From an uncultured Roseburia sp. (GTDB taxonomy: Bacteria; Bacillota; Clostridia; Lachnospirales; Lachnospiraceae), in the NCBI GenBank assembly GCA_934358955.1, contig CAKRLC010000024.1, forward strand, positions 1-28,267: 28,267 nucleotides of DNA. Reading direction: 5' to 3'. Shown here one piece after another: positions 1-10,080 of the stretch (positions are counted from its first letter, which is position 1; every line of letters starts with the position of its first letter). Below the pieces are notes generated by a model that did no database searches, had not been told where the DNA came from, and saw only the letters and a program-made list of their open reading frames with translations. The position numbers and the translations under genes were made by a program.

Positions 1-56
1 TTTTCCACTGCTGCAATCTGGTCTATGTCTTGTAATGTTGCAGTTCTTATATTCAT
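1..56 (-). CDS. GNAT-family N-acetyltransferase, N-terminal fragment (cut by window edge)
   Basis: Only the first 18 codons are inside the window. They read MNIRTATLQDIDQIAAVE, the usual opening of GCN5-related acetyltransferases (beta-1, then 'D..I..v' leading into helix 1). An AGGAG ribosome binding site lies nine bases before the ATG at 56; two further ATGs at 62 and 65 are in frame but sit too close to the site. Substrate cannot be predicted from this fragment. The family call rests on the N-terminal pattern alone. Confidence 0.6.
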   Translation of the reverse strand, partial: MNIRTATLQDIDQIAAVE

Positions 57-125
57 TTTCATCATCTCCTGTTTTTTGTCCTGATTTATGTCTCATGTTA
101 TTTGTTCTACAATGTGAGCTTATTT

Positions 126-1043
126 CTAACATTCCTTCTCATTTTTTCTGACACGGTAATCTGGAATATTATAGTATGCGGCTGCCTCTTCAAAATATTT
201 TTCATCAATATGCGGCCACTTTGCCTGAGCATTGTCCTCTAATGCAAGTTTTTCTGCCAACTCAACCATTTGGGCTGAATGGTCGATTCCGGTAAGGATG
301 TTCAGAATATTGCTGTTCACAAACCACAGTGCTCTGGCAAGCAAGCCGCCGGTGATCATATCCTGTGCAACTTTTTGGTTATCGTATGGTATTTTCAAAA
401 ATTGTGGCTTCCACACTGTTTTTCCATTCTCAAACTCAGACTGTAAGATCATGCACTGTGCATAACCTACATCATCGATGGCAATCCCAACGCTGCCAGA
501 ATTAAAGTAGTGTTTGTTTTTATACATCCGTTCTCCCGGATAATGGGTATGCGCGCAGATGAGATAATCTGTGTCAATTTTATCTAACCACTGCCTTACC
601 GGCTCTTCATCCAGCTGCAGCAATTCTTTACTGCTTGCCGGTGAACCATGACAACAGATAATGGACGGATATCCCGTTTTCTCATAAATAAATGTGATTG
701 GAAGATTCCGAAAGAAATCAAAATCTTTATCCACAAGCTGCTCGTAAGTATAAAGTAGGTTTCCACTTGCAGAGTTACTTATCCACATCTGCTCTGTGTA
801 TTTCTTTTTTCTGGCTTCCTGCTGTGTAAGCATGTATTCCTCACGGTTGCCCCTTAACAGATAACAGGTATGGTTTTCCATAAATTCATACAGATAATCC
901 ATGGTTTCTCTTGTGTAAGGTGTATCGGAAATGTAATCTCCGAGGAAGAAGTACTCGTCACAATTCTGTTTTTCCATGAATTCTGTACACGCCTTAAAAG
1001 CATAAATGTTGCTGTGTATATCTGAAATAATCCCGATTTTCAT
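126..1043 (-). CDS. Calcineurin-like metallophosphoesterase
   Basis: A 305-residue protein with the ordered metal-binding motifs of the calcineurin-like phosphoesterase fold: D-x-H at residues 8-10 (SDIH), GD at 35-36 (LGDYI), GNRE at 65-68, then CCHGSP and AHTH, followed by NSGSVG. These residues bind two divalent metals and hydrolyse phosphate mono- or diesters. The N-terminal two thirds resemble the small YfcE/MJ0936-type enzymes; the roughly 100 C-terminal residues are extra and may set substrate choice, which I cannot name. The ATG at 1043 follows a GGGA-type site. No signal peptide, so cytoplasmic. Two exact DnaA-box 9-mers (727-735, 779-787) lie inside the gene. Confidence 0.85.
   Translation of the reverse strand: MKIGIISDIHSNIYAFKACTEFMEKQNCDEYFFLGDYISDTPYTRETMDYLYEFMENHTCYLLRGNREEYMLTQQEARKKKYTEQMWISNSASGNLLYTYEQLVDKDFDFFRNLPITFIYEKTGYPSIICCHGSPASSKELLQLDEEPVRQWLDKIDTDYLICAHTHYPGERMYKNKHYFNSGSVGIAIDDVGYAQCMILQSEFENGKTVWKPQFLKIPYDNQKVAQDMITGGLLARALWFVNSNILNILTGIDHSAQMVELAEKLALEDNAQAKWPHIDEKYFEEAAAYYNIPDYRVRKNEKEC
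727..787 (+). promoter_or_regulatory. Two intragenic DnaA-box 9-mers
   Basis: TTATCCACA occurs exactly at 727-735 and again at 779-787, both on the plus strand, 52 bases apart (about five helical turns), inside the metallophosphoesterase gene. This is the high-affinity DnaA box of many bacteria. They may be chance, or DnaA-titrating sites near the origin. Confidence 0.4.
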
Positions 1044-1149
1044 AAAACTTCCCTATTATTTTTCTAAAAAATTTCAGCTTTTGCTTTTTTCGCATCATTT
1101 TTAAGAATTATTATTTTCTCCAATATAACTATATACAACATTTTACAGG

Positions 1150-1193
1150 AAAAAAAGAGAAATCCTGCATTTTCTGCAAAATTTCTCTTTTTA
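1150..1193 (-). terminator. Rho-independent terminator of the MerR-YbjQ operon
   Basis: A 12-bp stem (arms at 1152-1163 and 1181-1192, core AAAGAGAAAT / ATTTCTCTTT) with a small inner TGCA/TGCA pairing in the loop. On the minus strand it is followed by a run of seven T. It lies just past the ybjQ-like stop, so it ends that transcript. Confidence 0.8.
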
Positions 1194-1207
1194 ACATATC
1201 ATTTAAA

Positions 1208-1528
1208 TTATTTATCACCAATGATTTTTACGGCTGTGCCATATGCGATCACTTCTGCTGCCCCTGCCATAACCTGGGAAGAACCATACATGATTCCTAC
1301 AATTGCGTCGGCATTCATTTCTTTTGCCTCATCTACCATTCGTTTCACTGCGATCTGTCTGGCTTCGTTCAACATTTCCGTGTATCCGACGATCTCACCT
1401 CCGACAAGTGTTTTCATGCCTGCCATAAAATCACGTCCGATATTTTTTGTCTGGACAACCGTTCCTTTTACCATTCCAAGTGCTTCGATTTCTTTTCCCG
1501 GAATATACTCAATACTTAGAAGCTTCAT
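1208..1528 (-). CDS. YbjQ/UPF0145 family protein
   Basis: A 106-residue protein of the YbjQ (DUF74, UPF0145) family, which forms small pentamer-like oligomers and has been called a putative heavy-metal-binding family; its true role is not established. Visible family marks are the G..V......G.D..AG.K.L.GGE...Y..M..EAR..A..RM..EA...GADAI-type core (here NADAIVGIMYGSS) and the final A.GTAVK. The start at 1528 follows a GGAGGAG site and overlaps the end of the MerR gene by 20 bases, so the two are translated from one message. The pairing with a membrane-anchored MerR protein suggests the regulator senses a stress this protein answers; that is inference. Confidence 0.85.
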   Translation of the reverse strand: MKLLSIEYIPGKEIEALGMVKGTVVQTKNIGRDFMAGMKTLVGGEIVGYTEMLNEARQIAVKRMVDEAKEMNADAIVGIMYGSSQVMAGAAEVIAYGTAVKIIGDK

Positions 1529-2150
1529 CCTCTTCTCCTCCTTCGATCTCTTTCAATCTGCTTCGTAATGCTACTATAATACAGATAATGACAATGGACG
1601 GAATCCCGATAAACACCGCAAGAATTCCAACCGGAAGAGCTTCCTGACTGTTCCCCCAGAGAAATACTCCGATCATGAAAAACATCAGAATGATCATCAC
1701 CACGCCGCCTATTACGGCTCCTAATTTTTTCTTCATGTGAATATCGATTTTGCTTACATCCACAAAATCTACTCCTTCCCTTTCCATTTTTTCCATCTCA
1801 TCCAGCCACTCATCCGTATTCAAGGAATCGATCGTATCCTGCTTTGTGAGGATTGCCTTGGAAAGCTTCTGCATATTGTTCAGATTTTCACATTCTTTTT
1901 CCAAATGTTCGATCTGATGCTCGAGACATTCTTCCAGCGAAATCCTTTTATTCAATACCTCTTTGATTTCTTCCACAGAGACATCAAGTTTACGCAGAAG
2001 CTTGATCTTTTTTAAAGCATCAATATTTTTCTCATGATATTCACGATAACCATTTTCTGCACGTTCTGGTGTAAGCAGTCCCTGATTTTCATAAAACCGG
2101 ATATTTTTGCTGGTAATGCCGACCAGTTCTTCCACCTGCTTGATCTTCAT
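1509..2150 (-). CDS. MerR-family regulator with C-terminal transmembrane hairpin
   Basis: A 213-residue protein. Residues 1-70 are a MerR winged helix-turn-helix: MKIKQVEELVGITSKNIRFY, then E..GLL.P.R...GYR.Y and a leucine-rich wing. Residues about 75-110 form the antiparallel dimer coiled coil. Instead of a metal- or drug-binding domain, two hydrophobic segments follow at about 145-165 and 172-194 with a charged C-terminus, so the regulator is probably tethered to the membrane. No metal-binding cysteine pair is present at the end of the dimer helix. Its own promoter (2223-2253) has the distorted spacing MerR proteins act on, so autoregulation is very likely. It is co-transcribed with the YbjQ-family gene. 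Confidence 0.88.
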   Translation of the reverse strand: MKIKQVEELVGITSKNIRFYENQGLLTPERAENGYREYHEKNIDALKKIKLLRKLDVSVEEIKEVLNKRISLEECLEHQIEHLEKECENLNNMQKLSKAILTKQDTIDSLNTDEWLDEMEKMEREGVDFVDVSKIDIHMKKKLGAVIGGVVMIILMFFMIGVFLWGNSQEALPVGILAVFIGIPSIVIICIIVALRSRLKEIEGGEEDEASKY

Positions 2151-2222
2151 GTGTAGCCTCCATCCTATTTTTTGATACGAATTATCCCTGCTTTGTTGTG
2201 AGGAACTGTTCGATGTATCTCC

Positions 2223-2253
2223 CTTATACAGCTTCCATAAGGGGGAAGGTCAA
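2223..2253 (-). promoter_or_regulatory. MerR-type promoter/operator with 19-bp spacer
   Basis: On the minus strand, TTGACC and TATAAG are separated by exactly 19 bases, the overlong spacing typical of MerR-controlled promoters. The spacer holds the dyad CTTCC-N7-GGAAG, close to operators of CueR/MerR-type proteins. It lies 73-103 bases before the MerR gene start and directly after the fumarase beta stop. Confidence 0.85.
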
Positions 2254-2270
2254 GGATTTTTTTTCATTTT

Positions 2271-2828
2271 TTATGATTCCAACGTACAATACTCTTTGAT
2301 CGCTGTCTCATATAAATTGTTTCCTTCACTGTCGATGACAACGATCACCGGAAAATCTTTCACTTCAAGTTTACGGATTGCTTCCGCTCCAAGATCTTCG
2401 TAACATACGATTTCAGATTTTGTGATACATTTGGATAAAAGTGCTCCTGCTCCGCCGACTGCTGCAAAATAAACTGCATGGTTACGAACGATCGCGTCCA
2501 TTACCTCTTTCGAACGTTTTCCTTTTCCGATCATCGCTTTTTCTCCGAGATCTAAAAGAGTTGGCGCATATTTATCCATTCTCGTTGCAGTTGTTGGTCC
2601 GGCAGAACCAATCGGGCGTCCCTCCCTTGCCGGGGATGGTCCCATGTAATAGATTGTGGAATCTTTGATGTCGATTGGAAGTTCTTCTCCCCGCTGTAAT
2701 GCTTCGATCATTCTTTTGTGTGCAGCATCTCTCGCCACATAGATTGTTCCTGTTATATAAACATAATCACCTGATTTTAAATTTTTTGTTACATCCTCTG
2801 TGATCGGTGTTGTTATATGCTTGTCCAT
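2271..2828 (-). CDS. Class I fumarate hydratase / L(+)-tartrate dehydratase, beta subunit
   Basis: The C-terminal (beta) half of a two-subunit class I, iron-sulfur hydro-lyase that interconverts fumarate and malate (or dehydrates tartrate). The family signature GPSPAREGRPIGSAGPTTA is seen, followed by RMD, GKG and the buried VGGAGALL stretch. I chose ATG 2828 (185 residues, MDKHITTPITEDV) because it matches family N-termini and has GGGAG eight bases upstream; a longer in-frame GTG start at 2897 would add 23 unconserved residues. It follows the alpha subunit after 153 bases that hold a copy of the ACTrCAwwTGyAGT box, so it may have extra control. Fumarase and tartrate dehydratase cannot be told apart here; fumarase is the likelier in a gut-type anaerobe. 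Confidence 0.9.
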   Translation of the reverse strand: MDKHITTPITEDVTKNLKSGDYVYITGTIYVARDAAHKRMIEALQRGEELPIDIKDSTIYYMGPSPAREGRPIGSAGPTTATRMDKYAPTLLDLGEKAMIGKGKRSKEVMDAIVRNHAVYFAAVGGAGALLSKCITKSEIVCYEDLGAEAIRKLEVKDFPVIVVIDSEGNNLYETAIKEYCTLES

Positions 2829-2951
2829 CTTCTGCGCTCCCATCTCTAAATTTATATTTTCCTTGCAGCTTTCATTGACTTCACAGTTGCGAGCCACATA
2901 TTTCTGTACTGATCAGATACTTTTCCTCTGCTTATGACTTTGAATATATAA

Positions 2952-2965
2952 ACTGCATTTGTAAT
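2952..2965. repeat. Gyrase/fumarase box, copy 1
   Basis: ACTGCATTTGTAAT, a variant of the near-palindrome ACTrCAwwTGyAGT found also at 3911, 8049 and 10179. It lies between the two fumarase genes and is flanked on both sides by TATAT-type sequence (TATATA before, ATATAT after). Confidence 0.55.
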
Positions 2966-2981
2966 GAAATATATTGTTTTC

Positions 2982-3827
2982 TTACAACTCCCTCACTACA
3001 TGCCGGTTCACATGACAACAAATATTGACTGCCACCGGAAGCCCTGCAATATGTGTAGCATAAGTATTAATGTTTACCGCAAGTGCTGTTGTCGTTCCGC
3101 CAAGTCCTCCCGGTCCGATTCCAAGCTGATTGATCTTTGTAAGCATTTCTTCTTCCAGTTCCCGCACATATGGGATATCCGAATGTTCGTCTACCGGTCT
3201 GGTCAGCGCTTTTTTTGCTAAAATTGCACATTTTTCAAAAGTACCGCCAACTCCGACTCCTACTACCATCGGAGGACAGGCATTTGGACCGGCATCTTTT
3301 ACTGCTGTAAGAATCGCATTTTTTACTCCTTCGATTCCGTCAGCAGGTTTTAACATAAATACACGGCTCATGTTCTCACTTCCGAACCCCTTTGGAGCCA
3401 TTGTAATTTTTACTTCATCGCCAGGAACAATACTGTAGTGAATAACCGCCGGTGTATTATCTTTTGTATTTTCACGAATGATCGGATCCCCAACTACAGA
3501 TTTTCTTAAATATCCTTCGGTGTATCCCTGACGCACACCTTCATTTACAGCATCTTCAATAGCCATTCCCTCAAAATGAACATCCTGTCCAACCTCAAGA
3601 AAAATAACTGCCATTCCGGTATCCTGACAAATTGGGATCATCTCTTCATCAGCAATCTTTAAATTTTCCTGAAGCTGGTTTAAAATTTTTTTACCAAGCT
3701 CTGACTTTTCGGAAGCAGTGGCATCCTTCATCGCTTTGTCCATATCTTCGGAAAGATAGTGATTTGCTTCAATACACATTTCTTTTATATTTTTTACGAT
3801 ATCTTCTGTATTCACTGTTCTGATCAT
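2982..3827 (-). CDS. Class I fumarate hydratase / L(+)-tartrate dehydratase, alpha subunit
   Basis: A 281-residue alpha subunit carrying the oxygen-sensitive [4Fe-4S] cluster used as Lewis acid. The cluster cysteines can be placed at Cys67 (PICQDTG), Cys184 (GPNACPP) and Cys270 or 271 (VNICCHVNRH). Other family marks are VGDP..R.NT.DNTPAV, KG.GSENMS and GPGGLGGTTTALAV. The start ATG follows AGGAG by eight bases. It is upstream of the beta subunit and its own upstream gap (3828-3935) holds a copy of the gyrase/fumarase box 84 bases before the start. The two subunits probably serve the reductive succinate branch. Confidence 0.92.
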   Translation of the reverse strand: MIRTVNTEDIVKNIKEMCIEANHYLSEDMDKAMKDATASEKSELGKKILNQLQENLKIADEEMIPICQDTGMAVIFLEVGQDVHFEGMAIEDAVNEGVRQGYTEGYLRKSVVGDPIIRENTKDNTPAVIHYSIVPGDEVKITMAPKGFGSENMSRVFMLKPADGIEGVKNAILTAVKDAGPNACPPMVVGVGVGGTFEKCAILAKKALTRPVDEHSDIPYVRELEEEMLTKINQLGIGPGGLGGTTTALAVNINTYATHIAGLPVAVNICCHVNRHVVREL

Positions 3828-3910
3828 ATTTGTTTCTCCTGACGCTATTTTGTTTTACATTCTCTCGCTTAAATTTTTTCTGTCACATCAATCTCTGTAT
3901 AAAAAATATT

Positions 3911-3924
3911 ACTACATTTGCAGT
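3911..3924. promoter_or_regulatory. Gyrase/fumarase box, copy 2 (upstream of fumarase alpha)
   Basis: ACTACATTTGCAGT; read on the minus strand, a -10-like TATATT (3927-3932) sits two bases before ACTGCAAATGTAGT. No good -35 is visible because the upstream gene ends at 3936. Position is as expected for an operator at the transcription start. Confidence 0.6.
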
Positions 3925-3935
3925 TTAATATATAC

Positions 3936-5108
3936 TTAATCCTGCTTCTCTTCTTTTTTATCCGCTCTTCGTATATTAAAATATTTCTTATACTTCTGCA
4001 AGGATTCGTTCTGCTCACGGGAAGTCATATCCGGGAATGCCTTCATCAGACGTTTGAAACCAAAATTCTTCTGCCCAAATAATTCGTTGTACTTTTTCTC
4101 AAGCTCTTCTTTTTCTTTCTGTTTTGCAAGACGTGCTGCTTCTCTGTTTTCTTTATATGCAGCAAATTTCTCTTTTGCTGCTTCGGTCGATTCCGCAAAA
4201 CGTTCTCTTGCATTTTCTGCAGACTCTGCAAGCCTTTCTTTTCTTTCCTCCGTAGAAAGTACAATTTTTTCTCTGGTGAATGATTTTGTTTCTGCCAGTT
4301 TTAGCTTTGTTGCCTCAGCAGATTCTGAAATTCTGTCTTTTGCTGTAGACGCAGTAGAAGAAATTCTCTCTTTTGCTGCTTCCGTCGATTCTTCGATTCT
4401 TGCTTTCGCATTCGCTGGAAGCTCTTTTATATTATCTTTTTTATCAGATAATCTGGTTATAAGTTCTTCGTGTGTTTCCTGGAACTCTTCAGATTTTTCG
4501 ACTGCATTGGTCACGTTCTCATAAATATTTTCGCCAATCTCATCTGACAGTTTATGTATTCTGTCTGCCATCTCTTCCATGACCTTCAGACGCTTATTAA
4601 ATTTCAGGATGGTGCTGACTGTTACTACGCAGTCGACTGCAAAGCCTGTCATGATCACACAAAGCAGCACCACTCCAAGAACATGCGGTATTATTTTGAT
4701 CATATCGTAAATGATCGGGTGAAGGATGTCCATGATAAATGTACAGGCAAGTCCCCAGTAAATCGAGAACTTCAGACATACATAGCCATGAATATTAAAT
4801 GGCTTGTCACTGTAATCCCACCACTTATTATGAAATACCTTTTCCAAAACAAATCCAGTAATATATTCCAGGACGGATGTCAGTAAAAAGGAACCCGCAA
4901 ATAAAATCAACAGATTATCTTTCAATGGCGTAAGCACTCCTACTACGATCACAACTCCACAGCCGTAAATCGGGCAGTAAGGACCATTCAAAAATCCACG
5001 GTTTACAAAAATCCCACGGTCCAATGCCGCATAAGATACTTCCGTACACCAGCCAATAAATGCATAAATAATAAAAATCCATACCAGCTCATAAAAATTC
5101 TGGGGCAT
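3936..5108 (-). CDS. CmpB/PF06541-type membrane protein with 11-residue repeat tail
   Basis: A 390-residue protein. The first ~180 residues are a polytopic membrane domain of the 'putative ABC-transporter type IV' (CmpB) family, marked by FIIYAFIGWCTEVSY, NRGFLNGPYCPIYGCG, and the W.DY...P.N..G..C.. stretch (here WWDYSDKPFNIHGYVC). Residues ~231-329 are nine consecutive 11-residue units such as TEAAKERISST and AENARERFAES, rich in A, K, E and S; a charged C-terminus follows. Such hendecads form long amphipathic or right-handed coiled helices, as in LEA-like proteins. The start at 5108 is favoured by AAAGGAGG eight bases upstream; ATG 5135 has no such site. No ATPase partner is nearby, so transport is unproven. 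Confidence 0.8.
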   Translation of the reverse strand: MPQNFYELVWIFIIYAFIGWCTEVSYAALDRGIFVNRGFLNGPYCPIYGCGVVIVVGVLTPLKDNLLILFAGSFLLTSVLEYITGFVLEKVFHNKWWDYSDKPFNIHGYVCLKFSIYWGLACTFIMDILHPIIYDMIKIIPHVLGVVLLCVIMTGFAVDCVVTVSTILKFNKRLKVMEEMADRIHKLSDEIGENIYENVTNAVEKSEEFQETHEELITRLSDKKDNIKELPANAKARIEESTEAAKERISSTASTAKDRISESAEATKLKLAETKSFTREKIVLSTEERKERLAESAENARERFAESTEAAKEKFAAYKENREAARLAKQKEKEELEKKYNELFGQKNFGFKRLMKAFPDMTSREQNESLQKYKKYFNIRRADKKEEKQD

Positions 5109-5375
5109 CGTTTCTTCCTCCTTTTTGTTATTCATCCACTAAAAATGAATTTTCCAGACACATTATCCACATATACACTGTTCATTTCTTGATAACATTG
5201 TGGTTTTTTCAATTTTATGTGGACTTTTTAAGTTCCCGACATCAGAAAGATCCAATCTATCACTTTGTTTTGTAAATTTGCAAAAACACATAAAATGTCT
5301 CTCTTTTGAAATGGAATCTTTATAGACAAATGGGCTGTCACATGTTTCATGTAACAGCCTCCCCTTGCCTACGAT
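5109..5375. other. Intergenic region before the CmpB-type gene, with one DnaA box and an AT palindrome
   Basis: Holds an exact DnaA box TTATCCACA at 5163-5171, about 55 bases upstream of the CmpB-type start, a near-perfect 18-base palindrome at 5268-5285 (TTTTGTAAATTTGCAAAA, one mismatched pair), and the gyrA 3' hairpin at 5333-5359. No promoter with both hexamers is clear. Confidence 0.45.
5333..5359 (-). terminator. Hairpin after gyrA, probable terminator
   Basis: On the minus strand GGCTGTTACATG and CATGTGACAGCC pair over 12 bp (one G-U) around an AAA loop, 17 bases past the gyrA stop. The tail (CATTTGTCTAT) is only moderately T-rich, so termination may be partial. Confidence 0.65.
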
Positions 5376-7991
5376 TTATTCTTCATCCGAATCTGCTTCT
5401 GCTCTTGCTAACAGCTCCTTCATCAGCTCCTCGTCTGTTTCTGTATTTTCCGCAGCGATTTTCTTTGCTGCCTCTGCTGCTGCCGCAGCACTTTCTGCTT
5501 CCTCTTCCTCTGTCACAAGTTCAGAAGTATCTGCATTATCGATCAGAGATTTATCTTCTCTTACTTTTGCAATACTTGCAACAACAACATCATCAGAAAG
5601 ATTCATCAGTTTTACGCCGGATGTGATCCTTCCAAGCAATGCAGTATCCGAGACTTTGATACGGATAATGATACCACCTGTTGTGATCAGCATCATCTCA
5701 TCATCCTGGTTCACTGCCTTTACTCCGACAAGATTTCCTGTTTTTTCTGTGATCTTATAGCATTTTACACCTTTTCCTCCACGGTTCTGTGCCGTGAATT
5801 CAGAAGTCAGTGTACATTTTCCAAGACCTTTTTCCGATACGATCATCAGAGATTCTCCCTGTGACTGCATCTGCATACCGACTACTTCATCTCCGTCAGT
5901 CAAACTCATACCGATCACACCCATGGATGTTCTTCCGGTACTTCTTACATCTGTTTCATGGAAACGGATACACTGTCCGTATTTGGTCACCATGAAAATA
6001 TCCTGTTCATTGTCTGTTTTCTTTACTTCGATCAGTTCATCATCTTCACGCAGTGTGATCGCTGCAAGTCCTGTTTTTCTGACATTTGCATAATCTGTCA
6101 CCGGTGTCTTTTTAACGATACCTTTCTTGGTTCCCATAAACAGATAATGCCCTTCTGTATATTCCTTGATTGGAATGACTGCTGTGATCTTTTCATCCGG
6201 CTGAAGCTGCAGCAGGTTAATGATCGCAGTACCCCTTGCTGTTCTGCCTGCTTCCGGTATTTCGTATGCTTTCATTCTGTATACACGACCGGTACTTGTA
6301 AAGAACATGAGATAATGGTGGGATGTTGTCATGAGCAATTCCTCAATGTAATCCTCAGCAATGGTCTCCATTCCCTTAATTCCTTTTCCACCACGATTCT
6401 GCGCACGGAAATTATCAAGGCTCATTCTCTTAATATAACCAAGCTTGGTCATTGTGATCACTGTATTTGTAACCGGGATAAGATCCTCCATGGAAATATC
6501 ATATTCATCAAATCCGATTGAAGTTCTTCTTTCATCCCCATATTTTTCTGCGATCAGAAGGATTTCTTCACGGATCACGCCGAGAAGTTTTTTCTCATCT
6601 GCCAGGATTGCTTTTAATTCAGCAATACGAGCCATCAGTTCTTTATATTCACCTTCGATCTTCTCGCGTTCCAAACCGGTCAGCGCGCGCAGACGCATAT
6701 CAACAATGGCCTGTGCCTGAACATCCGTCAAAGCGAAACGTTCGATCAGTCGGTTCTTTGCCTCCGGCGTATTCGCACTGCTTCGGATGATATTGATCAC
6801 TTCATCGATATTATCAAGCGCTATTAATAAGCCCTCTAAAATGTGGGCACGTTCTTCTGCTTTGTTCAGATCATATTTTGTTCTTCTTGTTACTACATCC
6901 TTCTGATGTGTCAGATAGTAACCAAGCATCTGAGAAAGATTTAATACTTTTGGCTGATTATCCACGAGTGCTAACATGATCACACCAAAAGTATCCTGCA
7001 TCTGTGTATGCTTATAGAGCAGGTTTAATACAACATTTGGATTGACATCACGACGCAGTTCGATGCAGATACGCATACCCTGGCGATCGGATTCATCACG
7101 AAGATCTGTGATTCCATCAATTTTTTTGTCTCTTACAAGCTCTGCTATTTTTTCGATCAGTCTTGCTTTATTTACCATGTACGGAAGCTCTGTTACAACG
7201 ATACGGTTTTTTCCGTTTGCCATAGGTTCGATATTGGTAATTGCACGAACTCTGATCTTACCACGTCCGGTACGGTACGCTTCATTAATTCCGGTTGTTC
7301 CAAGGATCATGGCTCCGGTTGGAAAATCCGGTCCATTGACAATGCCTAAAAGTTCTTCAATATCTGTTTCCCGATCCTCTAATACCTCATTGTCAATGAT
7401 CTTTACAACTGCATTGATCACCTCACGCAGATTGTGAGGTGGAATATTTGTTGCCATACCAACTGCAATACCGGTTGTACCATTTACCAGAAGATTCGGA
7501 TAACGGGAAGGAAGCACTGTCGGCTCTTTTTCCGTTTCATCAAAGTTTGGTACAAAATCAACGGTGTTTTTATTGATGTCCGCAAGCATCTCCATGGAGA
7601 TTTTGCTTAATCGCGCTTCTGTGTATCGCATCGCAGCAGCACCATCTCCGTCGACAGAACCAAAGTTTCCATGTCCATCTACGAGCGGATAGCGGGTAGA
7701 CCAGTCCTGTGCCATGTTAACCAATGCTCCATAAATGGAACTGTCACCATGCGGATGGTATTTACCCATTGTATCACCGACAATACGCGCACATTTTCTG
7801 TGTGGTTTGTCCGGACCATTATTTAATTCAATCATGGAGTAAAGAACTCGGCGCTGTACCGGCTTCAAACCATCTCTTACATCCGGAAGTGCTCGCTGGG
7901 CAATAACGCTCATGGCATAATCGATGTAGGATGTCTCCATCGTTTTCTTCAGATCGACATCATGGATTTGATCAAAAATTTTGTCATCCAT
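5376..7991 (-). CDS. gyrA: DNA gyrase subunit A
   Basis: The 871-residue breakage-reunion subunit of DNA gyrase, which with GyrB introduces negative supercoils. The catalytic tyrosine is Tyr123 in [11 protein letters not shown]; the quinolone-determining stretch is [15 protein letters not shown] at residues 76-90. Positions equal to E. coli Ser83 and Asp87 are Ser84 and Gly88, the latter being unusual. The C-terminal beta-pinwheel carries two QNRGGKG motifs near residues 530 and 735, variants of the GyrA box QRRGGKG. The tail is a long acidic/alanine stretch ([13 protein letters not shown]). It lies 166 bases after gyrB with its own promoter (8063-8091), operator-like box and leader hairpin, so it can be expressed apart from gyrB. 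ParC was considered and rejected because of the dnaA-gyrB context. Confidence 0.97.
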   Translation of the reverse strand: MDDKIFDQIHDVDLKKTMETSYIDYAMSVIAQRALPDVRDGLKPVQRRVLYSMIELNNGPDKPHRKCARIVGDTMGKYHPHGDSSIYGALVNMAQDWSTRYPLVDGHGNFGSVDGDGAAAMRYTEARLSKISMEMLADINKNTVDFVPNFDETEKEPTVLPSRYPNLLVNGTTGIAVGMATNIPPHNLREVINAVVKIIDNEVLEDRETDIEELLGIVNGPDFPTGAMILGTTGINEAYRTGRGKIRVRAITNIEPMANGKNRIVVTELPYMVNKARLIEKIAELVRDKKIDGITDLRDESDRQGMRICIELRRDVNPNVVLNLLYKHTQMQDTFGVIMLALVDNQPKVLNLSQMLGYYLTHQKDVVTRRTKYDLNKAEERAHILEGLLIALDNIDEVINIIRSSANTPEAKNRLIERFALTDVQAQAIVDMRLRALTGLEREKIEGEYKELMARIAELKAILADEKKLLGVIREEILLIAEKYGDERRTSIGFDEYDISMEDLIPVTNTVITMTKLGYIKRMSLDNFRAQNRGGKGIKGMETIAEDYIEELLMTTSHHYLMFFTSTGRVYRMKAYEIPEAGRTARGTAIINLLQLQPDEKITAVIPIKEYTEGHYLFMGTKKGIVKKTPVTDYANVRKTGLAAITLREDDELIEVKKTDNEQDIFMVTKYGQCIRFHETDVRSTGRTSMGVIGMSLTDGDEVVGMQMQSQGESLMIVSEKGLGKCTLTSEFTAQNRGGKGVKCYKITEKTGNLVGVKAVNQDDEMMLITTGGIIIRIKVSDTALLGRITSGVKLMNLSDDVVVASIAKVREDKSLIDNADTSELVTEEEEAESAAAAAEAAKKIAAENTETDEELMKELLARAEADSDEE

Positions 7992-8009
7992 TCCAATTTA
8001 CCTCATTCC

Positions 8010-8035
8010 TGCAGATCTCATCCAAAAAATCTGCA
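8010..8035 (-). other. Leader hairpin just upstream of the gyrA ribosome binding site
   Basis: A perfect 7-bp inverted repeat, TGCAGAT and ATCTGCA, separated by 12 bases, ends about six bases before the GAGGT ribosome binding site of gyrA. It would lie in the gyrA mRNA leader and could limit ribosome access or stabilise the message. Confidence 0.45.
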
Positions 8036-8048
8036 TCTCTCTATTAAA

Positions 8049-8091
8049 ACTACATTTGCAGTAGTATATATGATTTTCCAACATACAACAA
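8049..8091 (-). promoter_or_regulatory. gyrA promoter with gyrase/fumarase box, copy 3
   Basis: On the minus strand TTGTTG (8086-8091) and TATACT (8063-8068) are 17 bases apart. ACTGCAAATGTAGT (8049-8062) follows the -10 with no gap, covering the expected start point about 60-70 bases before the gyrA ATG. This is the clearest promoter-operator layout among the four boxes. Confidence 0.7.
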
Positions 8092-8143
8092 CAGTACCAT
8101 GCATTGCAAATTGTTACTGTTCCTTGTACTTCGTTCCAGTAAC
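8090..8143 (-). other. Competing hairpins in the gyrB-gyrA gap
   Basis: Read on the minus strand, arm A GTTACTG (8137-8143) can pair with arm B CAGTAAC (8113-8119), while the overlapping arm AACAGTA (8115-8121) can instead pair with arm C TACTGTT (8090-8096). The two stems exclude each other. Arm C overlaps the gyrA -35. They lie right after the gyrB stop and could act as a 3' end or switch between gyrB and gyrA. Confidence 0.4.
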
Positions 8144-8157
8144 AGGCAAAAGCTTAA

Positions 8158-10080
<1,923 letters not shown>

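Noticed and set aside
2829..2897. Longer fumarase beta start (GTG at 2897)
   Set aside because: Adds 23 residues unlike the family and lacks a ribosome site at a useful distance.
4046..4264. Open frames antisense or out of frame inside the CmpB-type gene
   Set aside because: They mirror the repetitive Lys/Glu codons of the real gene, have no ribosome site and no recognisable fold.
5376..7991. Topoisomerase IV subunit ParC instead of GyrA, because the box reads QNRGGKG
   Set aside because: Position directly after gyrB in the dnaA run, and full-length GyrA pinwheel with two box-like motifs, favour GyrA.
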